This document shows positions 34,142 to 42,499 of a stretch of 57,407 bases of DNA, piece after piece. A program made the translations under genes and the position numbers. Source of the DNA: Paenibacillus hemerocallicola (GTDB taxonomy: Bacteria; Bacillota; Bacilli; Paenibacillales; NBRC-103111). The notes below the pieces were generated by a model that saw nothing but the letters and a program-made list of their open reading frames with translations, made no database searches and was not told the origin of the DNA. Within the stretch, counting starts at the first letter, position 1; each line of letters starts with the position of its first letter. Location: assembly GCF_006265175.1 (NCBI RefSeq), contig NZ_VDCQ01000051.1:1-57407 (forward strand), given 5' to 3'.

Positions 34142-36328
34142 ATGAGTGTAATCGAACGGGAGCTGCACAAGGAGAGTGCGGGTCGGCCCGATGGGCCGGT
34201 TTTGTCCGTCCGATACGACATCGGCAAGAACGGGAGTCCGGTTGAAGGGAACTTAAGCGTTTACATGGATCGGATCGAGGTGTCCGAAGGCGGACACGCG
34301 GCGAAAGCAGTCGATATCGCCGAAGTCAAGGAAGCCCGGATCGTCTCGTCCGTAGGCGGAGGTGTATTGATCGCCGATACGGAGGAAGGGCCTGTCGCGC
34401 TTGCCCGCTACACGTCGGTGTTGAACGGCAGGATGGGCTTCGCCGCCAAGACGATTCAGGCGATCGTCAAAAAGGAGGAGCTTCCCGTTCCTTCCGAGAA
34501 AGACGAGCCGAAAATTTGCCCCTCCTGCCAAAGCCGTCTGCCGGAAGGAACGAACGTTTGTCCGACCTGTATGGACAAGGGCAAAGTCATCATGCGCCTG
34601 CTCGCTTATGCCAAGCCGTACAAGGGCAGCATGATTACGGCGGCGCTGCTGTTGATGGTGGCCACCTTGATGGAGCTGGTGCCGCCTTATTTGACGAAGA
34701 TCATCGTCGATGACGTCATCCAGCCTAAATCGGTCGGCTCCGCGCTGCTCCTGCTCGTCATTGGACTCGCGGCCGCCCGCGTGATGCTGTCTCTCATGCA
34801 GACGCTGCGGGGCTACATAGGCGTATGGGTCGGCAGCAAGCTGATGGGGGACATACGGCGCGACATTTACCAATCGCTTATGAACTTGTCGCTAAGCTTT
34901 TTCGACAGAAGACAGACGTCCCAATTTATCGGACGGGTGAACAGCGATTCGGAAGCGATGCGGCAATTTTTGACCGACGGGGTTATATGGATATCCGGGC
35001 AGGTGCTCATGCTGGTCGCGATCATTACGACGATGGCGAGCCTGAGCTGGAAGCTGACGCTGCTCGCGCTGCTGCCGACGCCGCTGATTTTGATCGCTTC
35101 GCTGACGATATGGCCGACGATGCGCCATTTGTGGTATAGGCAATGGCGTGCGGTCAACCGGATCAACATGCTGGTCGGGGATGCGCTGCAGGGCATCCGG
35201 GTCGTCAAGGCGTTCGGTCAGGAGTATGCGGAGAAGGATCGGTACGGCGACGCCAATACGACGCTCGTTAGTCAGACGATCCGCATGGAGGGCGTATGGC
35301 AAGGCATATTCCCGCTGTTCTCGCTGATTACGACGTCCGGCGCGCTGCTCGTCTGGTATTTTGGCGGCTGGGACGTTATTCGCGACGAAGTTTCCCTCGG
35401 CACGCTTATGGCATTTATCGCCTACTTGGGCATGTTCTTCGGGCCGCTGCAATGGTTCAGCCAGGCGTTGAACTGGACCAGCCGGGCGCTTGCGGCATCG
35501 GACCGCGTGTTCGAGATTATGGACACGCAATCCGAGGTGCCGACGTCCAAGGATGCCGTCTCGATTCCGCGGGTGGTCGGGAGGGTAGAGCTCAGCAATG
35601 TTACGTACGGCTACGAGAAGCACCACCCCGTCTTGAAAAACGTCAGCCTGAAGGTGGAGCCGGGCGAAATGATCGGTCTCGTCGGCCATTCCGGCGCCGG
35701 CAAGTCGACGATGATCAATATGATATGCCGTTTCTACGATCCGGATCAAGGCTCGATAACGGTGGACGGCATCGATCTGCGGAAAATCGACCAGGAGGAT
35801 CTGCGCAGGCAGATCGGCGTCGTGCTGCAGGAGACGTTTCTATTCGACGGCACCGTCGCGGAAAACATCGCCTATTCGAAGCCGGATGCTTCGCCGCTCG
35901 ATATTATGCGCGCCGCGAAAATCGCCAACGCTCACGATTTTATCGTGCGGATGCCGGATGGATACGACACGAAGGTAGGCGAACGCGGGCATCGGTTGTC
36001 AGGAGGCGAGAAGCAGCGGATCGCCATAGCCCGCGCAATCGTGCACGATCCGAGGATACTTATTCTCGACGAAGCGACGGCTTCGGTCGACACCGAAACG
36101 GAGCGGCAAATCCAGGAAGCGATCGCTCGTCTGGTCAAAGGACGGACGACGTTCGCGATCGCGCATCGGCTGTCCACGCTTCGCGAAGCGGATCGGCTTG
36201 TCGTGCTGGACAAAGGCGGCATCGCCGAAACCGGCACGCATGAGGAGCTGCTGGAGAAGAAGGGCGCTTACTTCAAGCTCGTCGAAGCTCAGAAGGAAAT
36301 CTCCAAAATAAAAGGAGTGCAAAGCTGA
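34142..36328 (+). CDS. ABC transporter of the DUF1854/cyanophycin-associated type, with zinc ribbon
   Basis: A 728-residue protein; ATG 34142 has GAGAGGAGT upstream. About 110 N-terminal residues form a beta-rich domain, followed by a zinc ribbon (CPSCQSRLPEGTNVCPTC). Then comes a six-TM exporter domain (LLAYAKPYKGSMITAALLL on) and an NBD with GHSGAGKST, LSGGEKQRIAIARA, ILILDEATASVD and AHRLST, all canonical. It is coupled to a DUF1854 gene three bases later. Such pairs are annotated near cyanophycin genes in proteobacteria; no cyanophycin synthetase is visible here. Substrate unknown. Confidence 0.85.
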   Translation: MSVIERELHKESAGRPDGPVLSVRYDIGKNGSPVEGNLSVYMDRIEVSEGGHAAKAVDIAEVKEARIVSSVGGGVLIADTEEGPVALARYTSVLNGRMGFAAKTIQAIVKKEELPVPSEKDEPKICPSCQSRLPEGTNVCPTCMDKGKVIMRLLAYAKPYKGSMITAALLLMVATLMELVPPYLTKIIVDDVIQPKSVGSALLLLVIGLAAARVMLSLMQTLRGYIGVWVGSKLMGDIRRDIYQSLMNLSLSFFDRRQTSQFIGRVNSDSEAMRQFLTDGVIWISGQVLMLVAIITTMASLSWKLTLLALLPTPLILIASLTIWPTMRHLWYRQWRAVNRINMLVGDALQGIRVVKAFGQEYAEKDRYGDANTTLVSQTIRMEGVWQGIFPLFSLITTSGALLVWYFGGWDVIRDEVSLGTLMAFIAYLGMFFGPLQWFSQALNWTSRALAASDRVFEIMDTQSEVPTSKDAVSIPRVVGRVELSNVTYGYEKHHPVLKNVSLKVEPGEMIGLVGHSGAGKSTMINMICRFYDPDQGSITVDGIDLRKIDQEDLRRQIGVVLQETFLFDGTVAENIAYSKPDASPLDIMRAAKIANAHDFIVRMPDGYDTKVGERGHRLSGGEKQRIAIARAIVHDPRILILDEATASVDTETERQIQEAIARLVKGRTTFAIAHRLSTLREADRLVVLDKGGIAETGTHEELLEKKGAYFKLVEAQKEISKIKGVQS

Positions 36329-36330
36329 AT

Positions 36331-36840
36331 ATGGAACAGGTTACGGACGTGAAATACGAAATCCGGCTGCTGGATCCGGATCGCGTGCGCTTCTTCCGGG
36401 GGACGGGCGGCGTGCTGGAGATGGACTACGGAGGGGAGCGCAGTCCGGAAGTGCTGCTGTACCGGACGTATCCGTTATCCCGTCAGGAGGAGTACATTTC
36501 GGTGCGGGACGGGAAGGGCGAGGAGATCGGCATTATCGAACGGCTAACCGACCTGGATCCGGACAGCCTGGGGGAGGCGAGAATGGAGCTTCGCCTGCGC
36601 TATCTCGTGCCGCGGGTCGACCGCATCGACAAAATCAAGCAATATCCCGGCATGTGGGTGTGGGAGCTGCAGACGACGCTCGGTCCGATCAAATTGTCGA
36701 TGCGCAACCTGCACGAGCATATCCAGATGGTCGGCGAAAGCCGGCTGCTATTGTCCGACATGGACGGCAACCGGTGCGAAATTTACGATACGGAGGCGCT
36801 TGATCCGCAGAGCCGGAAGCTGCTCTCCAGAGTCATGTGA
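36331..36840 (+). CDS. DUF1854 domain protein
   Basis: A 169-residue soluble protein matching DUF1854 (RTYPLSRQEEYISVRD, EIGIIERLTDLD, ELRLRYLVPRVDRI, GMWVWELQTTLGP). It starts two bases after the ABC gene's stop, using AAAGGAGTG inside that gene. The pair is conserved across distant bacteria, so the protein probably works with the transporter, perhaps at the N-terminal domain. Function unknown. Followed by a terminator. Confidence 0.85.
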   Translation: MEQVTDVKYEIRLLDPDRVRFFRGTGGVLEMDYGGERSPEVLLYRTYPLSRQEEYISVRDGKGEEIGIIERLTDLDPDSLGEARMELRLRYLVPRVDRIDKIKQYPGMWVWELQTTLGPIKLSMRNLHEHIQMVGESRLLLSDMDGNRCEIYDTEALDPQSRKLLSRVM

Positions 36841-36877
36841 GGATGGGCAGAAGGCCCGCCTTTATGGATAACGAAGC

Positions 36878-36917
36878 GGGTCTACCGGCATTGTACTCCG
36901 GTCGGCCCGTTTTTTTT
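36878..36917 (+). terminator. Rho-independent terminator of the ABC-DUF1854 unit
   Basis: Stem GGGTCTACCGG/CCGGTCGGCCC (one mismatch, one G-T pair), 9-base loop, then G and eight T residues. Confidence 0.85.
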
Positions 36918-36964
36918 CTACTTTACGTAATCCGCCTACTGACCGGATGCCATTTGAGGGGGCT

Positions 36965-37023
36965 GGTGCATCACTTTGTCGTAAATAAAGGGAGCCGGTG
37001 CATCACTTTGTCGTAAATAAAGG
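36965..37023 (+). repeat. 32-bp direct repeat, two copies
   Basis: GGTGCATCACTTTGTCGTAA and following bases start at 36965 and again at 36997, nearly identical over 27 bases. The second copy runs into dispersed repeat copy 3. Confidence 0.9.
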
Positions 37024-37215
37024 AACCGTATTCCGTTGTTGGACCGAATTCCATTACACTTCTGAAGATAACGGAACAAGCTTCCGTTAACTCGATCTTT
37101 CGAGGTGAAAATGAACGTAAACCGCGGATTAGAGGAACGGTAATCCGTTATTTCGCCATCGACTCCGGTATTGGGGTCAATAACAAACTCCTGTTCCGCT
37201 ATTTTGTGGATTGGC
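37019..37215 (+). repeat. Dispersed intergenic repeat, copy 3
   Basis: Begins AAAGGAACCGTATTCCGTTG and ends CTCCTGTTCCGCTATTTTGTGG. Hairpin at 37069-37089 pairs TAACGGAA with TTCCGTTA perfectly around CAAGC. Same orientation and segment order as copies 1 and 2. Confidence 0.8.
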
Positions 37216-37601
37216 GATCTCGCAAGTTCCGAATATGGCGGTTAGCCTTCCCGAGCATACAATAGATGCATTCCGATCGACCGACGGCCGTCATGCCGCG
37301 AACCACGCGGACGACCATATGCACATAGTCCGGCGCGCCAAGCGCTTTGGCCGCCTCCACGCCGGGAGGTCGATTAGCTATGGTGCCTTTGAGCCCAACC
37401 GTTAGTCTGACTCCAACGATCACGGAGCATCACAGATTGTCGCTTCCTTACGGGAAGCACTCATGGGAGATTAATCGTGCTCTGATTGTTGCACCAGCAT
37501 CTTGCCTAATTTAGCCGTAGAGAGGCGCGGTGCAAAGGTTAACGAATTTTTGCTGTCATCGTTTGCCGTCTAGTTTTTCGCGTCGCACCGTTCCCGGCTA
37601 G
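37216..37601. other. Intergenic region, no gene supported
   Basis: Short open frames exist on both strands (for example minus 37199-37423), but none has a ribosome site or a recognisable family. They could be decayed gene remains. Confidence 0.4.
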
Positions 37602-37847
37602 TCAGTAGGGGCCTTGCGTGCATCTCGGAAAGGCGTAAATGTCCTGAATGTCGGTAAAGGCGTAGTGGAACGTGGCGAATTGCGCCTGATACAAATATTG
37701 CAGGATGAAAACCTCGTTGGCCTGCACTTGGCATAGCACGCCTGCGACGCCTTGGCCGGATTTGAGCGATAGGCCGACCGGCCGGCCCAGCAAGCTTCTC
37801 GCTTTTTGGTGCAGCGGGGGCTGCGGTTGCGGGAATTGCCTGTACAT
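37602..37847 (-). CDS. Small conserved hypothetical protein
   Basis: An 81-residue protein. The ATG at 37847 follows AAGGGAGG. Sequence MYRQFPQPQPPLHQKARSLL, then GRPVGLSLKSGQGVAGVLC, YLYQAQFATFHYAFTDIQDIYAFP. It resembles a small Paenibacillaceae family with a Pro/Gln start and a compact beta domain (Lsm-like spacing), from memory only. Standalone, divergent from the promoter at 37967. Function unknown. Confidence 0.6.
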   Translation of the reverse strand: MYRQFPQPQPPLHQKARSLLGRPVGLSLKSGQGVAGVLCQVQANEVFILQYLYQAQFATFHYAFTDIQDIYAFPRCTQGPY

Positions 37848-37966
37848 GGCGGAGCCTCCCTTCAGGGGCGGGATGATAGGGCATATGACAGTATATGCGG
37901 CCGTAGCCATTTAACGATGGAAAACAGTCTGCCGGCGTCTATTTATCGGAAAAGCGAAACTTTATA

Positions 37967-37995
37967 TTGAAAACGCTTGCGGTAGCGGATATACT
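37967..37995 (+). promoter_or_regulatory. SigA promoter with overlapping cre site, amidohydrolase cluster
   Basis: TTGAAA (37967-37972), exactly 17 bases, TATACT (37990-37995). TGAAAACGCTTGCG (37968-37981) overlaps the -35 and matches the cre consensus except its last base, so CcpA would block RNA polymerase. Confidence 0.7.
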
Positions 37996-38018
37996 AATCG
38001 TAAGTAATGGTATAGGAA

Positions 38019-38031
38019 CGGTACATATACT
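38019..38031 (+). promoter_or_regulatory. Candidate operator 1 of the GntR-SBP regulator
   Basis: CGGTACATATACT, just downstream of the expected start of transcription. It matches CGGTACATGTACT at 45092-45104 in 12 of 13 bases. Confidence 0.55.
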
Positions 38032-38082
38032 ATTCGATACTCAGCAGCTGTACACTAAATGGAATCATATAGCTTATAGGCG

Positions 38083-38094
38083 GAACATGTACGG
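38083..38094 (+). promoter_or_regulatory. Candidate operator 2 of the GntR-SBP regulator
   Basis: GAACATGTACGG; its reverse complement CCGTACATGTTC resembles the 45092 site. A further partial TGTACACTA lies at 38049. Confidence 0.45.
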
Positions 38095-38151
38095 TTCTTA
38101 TACCAACGTTCTTAGTATTGACACTAATGTTGATCAGAGGGGGAGTAAAGC

Positions 38152-38901
38152 TTGAACATGATTGATGCGCATGTGCATTTGCGGGGGCCGGATCTGGCTC
38201 CCGGCACGCTGGAGGAGGGCGACCGGCTCGGCGTGAAGTTATTTGTGTGCTCCACGGTCGTCGGCATGGGGTATTATCCGTCATTCGACAAGGTGAGCCA
38301 ATCGAACGACGACCTGTATGCGGTCATGCGGCGCCATCCGGATCGGGTTGCGGGCTATTGCTACGTCAATCCCCGGCACGGCGAAGCGGCGCTGGAAGAT
38401 TTCCGCCGTCGCATCGAGGACCAGCGGATGATCGGCCTGAAGCTGTGGGTCGCGACGCTGTGCGACGATCCTCTCGTCTACCCGTTCATCGAGCAGGCCA
38501 TCGCCTACCGCGCGCCCATACTCATCCATGCTTGGCGCAAGACGGTAGGCCAGCTGCCGTACGAGTCAACGGCCGCGCATGTGGCGAACCTGGCACGGAG
38601 ATATCCCGAGGCGCGAATCATTATGGCCCATATGGCCGGACAAGTCGAAAGCGCCGTAAATTTGGTGGAGCCTTATCCGAACGTGTACACGGACACATCC
38701 GGATCGCCGATCGGCGGTGCGGAAGTGAGCATAGCGGTAAGCAGACTCGGAGCGAAACGGGTCATCTTCGGTTCGGATTTGTACGGCGCATGCTTGGCCA
38801 GCAATATCGGCAAGGTGTTGGGAGCGGGCTTGACGACGGAACAGCTTGATCTCGTTATGGCCCAAAATATGGAGTCGCTATTGCAAGGCGTGTCTGCTTA
38901 A
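38152..38901 (+). CDS. Amidohydrolase family protein (TIM-barrel metal hydrolase)
   Basis: A 249-residue protein. The TTG at 38152 has AGGGGGAG at ideal spacing; ATG 38158 is the alternative. Metal ligands of the amidohydrolase-2 family are present: DAHVHL (HxH), PILIHAW, IIMAHMAG and the late Asp in FGSDL. These enzymes hydrolyse lactones or amides, or decarboxylate ring acids. First gene of the 38.1-43.4 kb cluster under a cre-controlled promoter. Confidence 0.85.
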   Translation: MNMIDAHVHLRGPDLAPGTLEEGDRLGVKLFVCSTVVGMGYYPSFDKVSQSNDDLYAVMRRHPDRVAGYCYVNPRHGEAALEDFRRRIEDQRMIGLKLWVATLCDDPLVYPFIEQAIAYRAPILIHAWRKTVGQLPYESTAAHVANLARRYPEARIIMAHMAGQVESAVNLVEPYPNVYTDTSGSPIGGAEVSIAVSRLGAKRVIFGSDLYGACLASNIGKVLGAGLTTEQLDLVMAQNMESLLQGVSA

Positions 38902-38928
38902 TCCAATCGTTCCCGGGGGGATGTCCTA

Positions 38929-40266
38929 ATGAAAAAAAGCAAACAAGTATGCGCCGTATTGGCGGCTGCGGCGGTGTTATTGGCTGCCTGTTCGGGGGAT
39001 AAGGGCGGCAGCGTAGACGGGAAAGCAGCCGGAACGGATAACGCCAAGCCTGCGTCGGCGCCCAGCGAGCCCGTGGAGCTGGCCATTCACGCGACGATGA
39101 GCGGATTTACGGAAGAGTTCATGAAAACCCATATCGGATCATTCGTGGAGAAAAAATTTCCGAACGTAAAGCTGAAATATATGCCAACCATCGTAACAGC
39201 GGGAGCCGCCAGAGCCACGAAAGATTATTTGGCCTCCGGTGAAAAGTTCGACATCCTGATTACGCCGAGCGGCTCGACGCCGGGGGCGCTTCTGGACAAC
39301 GAGCTGCAGCTCGATTTGACGCCGCAAATCAAGAAATTCGGCTTCGACCTGAATCGTCTTGAGCCGTCGACGGTAGAGATTCAGAAGCAGTTTGCGAACG
39401 GCGGCATATACGGCATCCCTTTTACGACCAATACGCTAACCTTGTTCTACAATAAAGACTTGTTCAGCAAATTCGGGGTATCCTTCCCTACGAACAATTC
39501 CACCTGGGATGAAATATACGAATCCGTCAAAAAGCTGTCGAGAACCGAAGCCGGGGTGAATTACCGCGGACTGACCGCCGCCTACTGGCATTTGTTCCTG
39601 CTTAACCAAACGTCGGTCCCGGGCCAGGACGCCAAAACATTCAAGGCGCTTTATACGGGCGACGCCTACAAGAAAGAAATGGAATTCATGACGGGTTTCT
39701 TCCGCTTGCCGGGTAACGATTGGAACCAAAATCCGAGCGTGGCGCAAATGGTGGACGCGTTCGTGAAAGGCACGTCGGCCATGTATGTGGGACTCGACAA
39801 TACGTGGCAGCTGTACAAATTTCCGAAAGAATTGAACTGGGATATGATCAGGCTGCCGCAGCGGAAGGAAGCCCCGGGAACCGGACCGCAGACGTATCCG
39901 AACTACATGTACGTCACGAATACGAGCAAAAATCCGGATGTCGCCTTCCAGGTCGCGGCATCGCTTGCCTCCGACGAGTTCCAGGCTTATTACGTGAAGC
40001 AGGGCTATCTTCCGATTACCAAAAACAGCGCGGAGCTTATGAAGCAATACAGCGCGGATTTGCCCGACTTCACCGGCAAAAACAAAGAAATATTGTGGTC
40101 GAAGCTCGCCCCGAGCACCGGAGTGACCAAGTATATGTCGATCGATACGAAGTACGAGCAACTGCTGTTCGCCGATATCGTAACCGGAAAGAAAGATATC
40201 AACACCGCGCTTCGGGATGCCGCCGAAGCCCACGACAAGGAAATCGCCGCGGCGCTCAGCAAGTAG
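38929..40266 (+). CDS. ABC-type solute-binding lipoprotein (family 1)
   Basis: A 445-residue lipoprotein with lipobox LLAAC (Cys 21). The fold is shown by HATMSGFTEEFMKTHIGSFV, EKFDILITPSGSTPGALLDN, YGIPFTTNTLTLFYNKDLFSKFGVSFP and the C-terminal repeat of helices. It is 27 bases after the amidohydrolase. No permease or ATPase gene lies in the cluster, so it must use a transporter encoded elsewhere or act as an external sensor. Paralogue of the lipoprotein at 32592. Confidence 0.87.
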   Translation: MKKSKQVCAVLAAAAVLLAACSGDKGGSVDGKAAGTDNAKPASAPSEPVELAIHATMSGFTEEFMKTHIGSFVEKKFPNVKLKYMPTIVTAGAARATKDYLASGEKFDILITPSGSTPGALLDNELQLDLTPQIKKFGFDLNRLEPSTVEIQKQFANGGIYGIPFTTNTLTLFYNKDLFSKFGVSFPTNNSTWDEIYESVKKLSRTEAGVNYRGLTAAYWHLFLLNQTSVPGQDAKTFKALYTGDAYKKEMEFMTGFFRLPGNDWNQNPSVAQMVDAFVKGTSAMYVGLDNTWQLYKFPKELNWDMIRLPQRKEAPGTGPQTYPNYMYVTNTSKNPDVAFQVAASLASDEFQAYYVKQGYLPITKNSAELMKQYSADLPDFTGKNKEILWSKLAPSTGVTKYMSIDTKYEQLLFADIVTGKKDINTALRDAAEAHDKEIAAALSK

Positions 40267-40287
40267 CCGAAGCGGGGAGGAGCTTCC

Positions 40288-41172
40288 ATGAAGAGAGAAG
40301 TGCTGATCGGCACCGTTCAACCTAAGCTGACCGTATACAAGGCTGCCGAGGCCAAGGAAGGAAGACTGGCCAATATCGAGCGCATGTCCGATCTTATGCA
40401 TAAAGCGGGCGGTCGCGGATGCGATATCGTGCTGCTTCCGGAGACGTTCACGCATGCGGGAATTCCGCTGCGGGCGGACATCATGACGGATCATGCGGAA
40501 CGGTTGGACAGTCCGCTCTTCCGTGACTTATCACAGATGTGCGCGCGGTACGGCATGAATGCTGTTGTCCCTGTCTTTTTGCAGGATCAGGGCCATATAT
40601 ACAACAGCTGCGTCATTCTTGACCGCAAAGGAGCCGTGCGGGGCGTCTACCACAAGGTGCATCCTACCGTTCCGGAAATAAGTATAGGCGTAAAGCCGGG
40701 ACGGCAGTTCATGGTATTCGACCTCGATTTCGGAAAAATCGGGGCTATCGTATGCCATGACAACAGCTTTGTGGAAAGTGCGCGATGCACGGCATTGATG
40801 GGGGCCGAGCTGATCTTTTGGCCGCATTTCCAGAGCGGATGGGGAGAGGTGATGTGGGAGGTGCAGCTGAAATCCCGGGCGATCGACAACGGGTGCGTCT
40901 TCGTCTCGTCCTCCTACAGCTGCAAATCGGATAAAAACCATTGGGCGCCCGGCATGTTTTTGGGTCGTTCCGGTATCGTGAATGACGATGGAATTATTCT
41001 CGCCGATGCGGGCCGCGAGGAAGGAATCGCGACGGCGGTCGTCGATCTGAACGACAAACGAAGGGCGCACAGCTTCTGCTATAACGATATCGTCGATTAC
41101 AAGCAAGCGATGTTCGATCATCGCAAGCCTGAAGCATACGGAATGCTGACGCGTCCGAAAGAGACGCAATAG
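40288..41172 (+). CDS. Carbon-nitrogen hydrolase (nitrilase superfamily)
   Basis: A 294-residue protein with the complete nitrilase catalytic triad: Glu 52 (LLPETFT), Lys 123 (YHKVHP) and Cys 156 (IVCHDNSF). Length and the lack of extra domains fit an aliphatic amidase or N-carbamoyl/omega-amidase type. GGGGAGGAG precedes the ATG. Between the binding protein and the aminotransferase, it likely releases ammonia or an amine from the imported compound. Confidence 0.88.
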   Translation: MKREVLIGTVQPKLTVYKAAEAKEGRLANIERMSDLMHKAGGRGCDIVLLPETFTHAGIPLRADIMTDHAERLDSPLFRDLSQMCARYGMNAVVPVFLQDQGHIYNSCVILDRKGAVRGVYHKVHPTVPEISIGVKPGRQFMVFDLDFGKIGAIVCHDNSFVESARCTALMGAELIFWPHFQSGWGEVMWEVQLKSRAIDNGCVFVSSSYSCKSDKNHWAPGMFLGRSGIVNDDGIILADAGREEGIATAVVDLNDKRRAHSFCYNDIVDYKQAMFDHRKPEAYGMLTRPKETQ

Positions 41173-41186
41173 GAGAGGAAAAGCAA

Positions 41187-42437
41187 ATGCCCGACAAAAT
41201 AATAACGCAATCGCAACAATGGACGGCAAGAATGAACAGAACGATCCCGTGCGGGTCGAGCACTGGTTCGAAAGCACCTTTGTACGCTCCCGAAGAGCCG
41301 GGGGTTATCGTGAAGGGGAAAGGCTGCCGGGTATGGGATGCCGACGGCAGGGAATTTATCGACTTCCGCAACGGGCTCGGCCCCGTAACGCTCGGTTACG
41401 GATATCCGGCCGTCGATGAGGCGATCCGGCGCCAGCTGGATAACGGGATCATTTACGGTCATCCCCACCCGCTCGAGGGCGAGGTGGCCGAGCTGGTTTG
41501 CGAGCTGATCCCTTGCGCCGAGCAGGCCCGTTTTCTGAAGACGGGAGGAGAAGCGATAGCCGCCGCTGTCAAATTGGCGCGAGCCTATACCGGCCGCGAT
41601 CATATCGTTCAGATCGGCTACAACGGATGGCTGAACAGCAATGCGGTCGGAGGAGCGGCGATGCCCGGACGGACGGCGCAAGTGCTGCCGGGCGTGCCTC
41701 TGGCGGTAAGCAGCCTCCATCATGCTTGCCGCTGGAACGATATCCCGGCGTTGGAGCGTTTGTTCGAGGAATTCGACGGCCAAATCGCGGCGGTCGTCAT
41801 CGCCGCCGAGTACGGAACGATGGAGGCGGGAGGCGCGTTTTATCCCGCCGTGCGGGCGCTGGCCGACAAGCACGGCTCTCTGCTCGTCTTTGATGAAATC
41901 GTGACGGGCTTCCGAATCGCTATCGGCGGGGTCCAGCAATATTTCGGCGTAACCCCCGATCTGGCCGTATTCAGCAAAGGGATTGCCAACGGCATGCCGC
42001 TGTCCGTATATGCCGGCCGCAAAGAAGTCATGTCCTGCTGCGCTCCCGGCAATGTAGTCATTTCCTCCACGTTCGGAGGAGAAACGTTGTCGCTCGCCGC
42101 CGCGAAGGCGTGCATCGATATATACCGCAATCACGACGTTCCCGGCTTTTTGTGGAGGCAGGGGGAAGCGATGTGGGGCGGATTGAAGCGGTTGTTCGAG
42201 AGTAAAGGCATTCCCGCCACGATTCGCGGATTCTGGCCGTGCCCGGCGTTCGCCGCAACGGAAGGCAAGGCGGGCGGGGACGTACTGCCGCTCTTCTTCC
42301 GGCTCGCCTACAAGCACGGAGTGTCGCTATACAATGTTTCCTATGTCAATTTCAGCCACCGGGACGAGGATATTGCCGAAGCGCTTGCACGGCTGGAACG
42401 GGCATGCGACGAATATTTGGAATCGACTTCCGATTGA
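41187..42437 (+). CDS. Class III PLP-dependent aminotransferase (GSA aminomutase-like)
   Basis: A 416-residue protein of the class III/glutamate-1-semialdehyde aminomutase group. PLP site: Asp 236 in LLVFDEIVTGFR and Lys 264 in AVFSKGIANGMPLS. The N-terminal pattern VWDADGREFIDFRNGLGPVTLGY is typical. A heme-pathway role is unlikely, because hemL is normally in a hem cluster. Here it would transaminate or isomerise an amino group on the catabolic intermediate. Start supported by AGGAGAGGA. Confidence 0.87.
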   Translation: MPDKIITQSQQWTARMNRTIPCGSSTGSKAPLYAPEEPGVIVKGKGCRVWDADGREFIDFRNGLGPVTLGYGYPAVDEAIRRQLDNGIIYGHPHPLEGEVAELVCELIPCAEQARFLKTGGEAIAAAVKLARAYTGRDHIVQIGYNGWLNSNAVGGAAMPGRTAQVLPGVPLAVSSLHHACRWNDIPALERLFEEFDGQIAAVVIAAEYGTMEAGGAFYPAVRALADKHGSLLVFDEIVTGFRIAIGGVQQYFGVTPDLAVFSKGIANGMPLSVYAGRKEVMSCCAPGNVVISSTFGGETLSLAAAKACIDIYRNHDVPGFLWRQGEAMWGGLKRLFESKGIPATIRGFWPCPAFAATEGKAGGDVLPLFFRLAYKHGVSLYNVSYVNFSHRDEDIAEALARLERACDEYLESTSD

Positions 42438-42499
42438 TCGTTCCTCCCGGCGGTTCACAGAGCCTATGCAACCTATAACTTCAAGCGGAGGTACAGACG

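Noticed and set aside
37199-37423. 74-codon minus-strand frame
   Set aside because: No ribosome site, no recognisable family, partly inside dispersed repeat copy 3.
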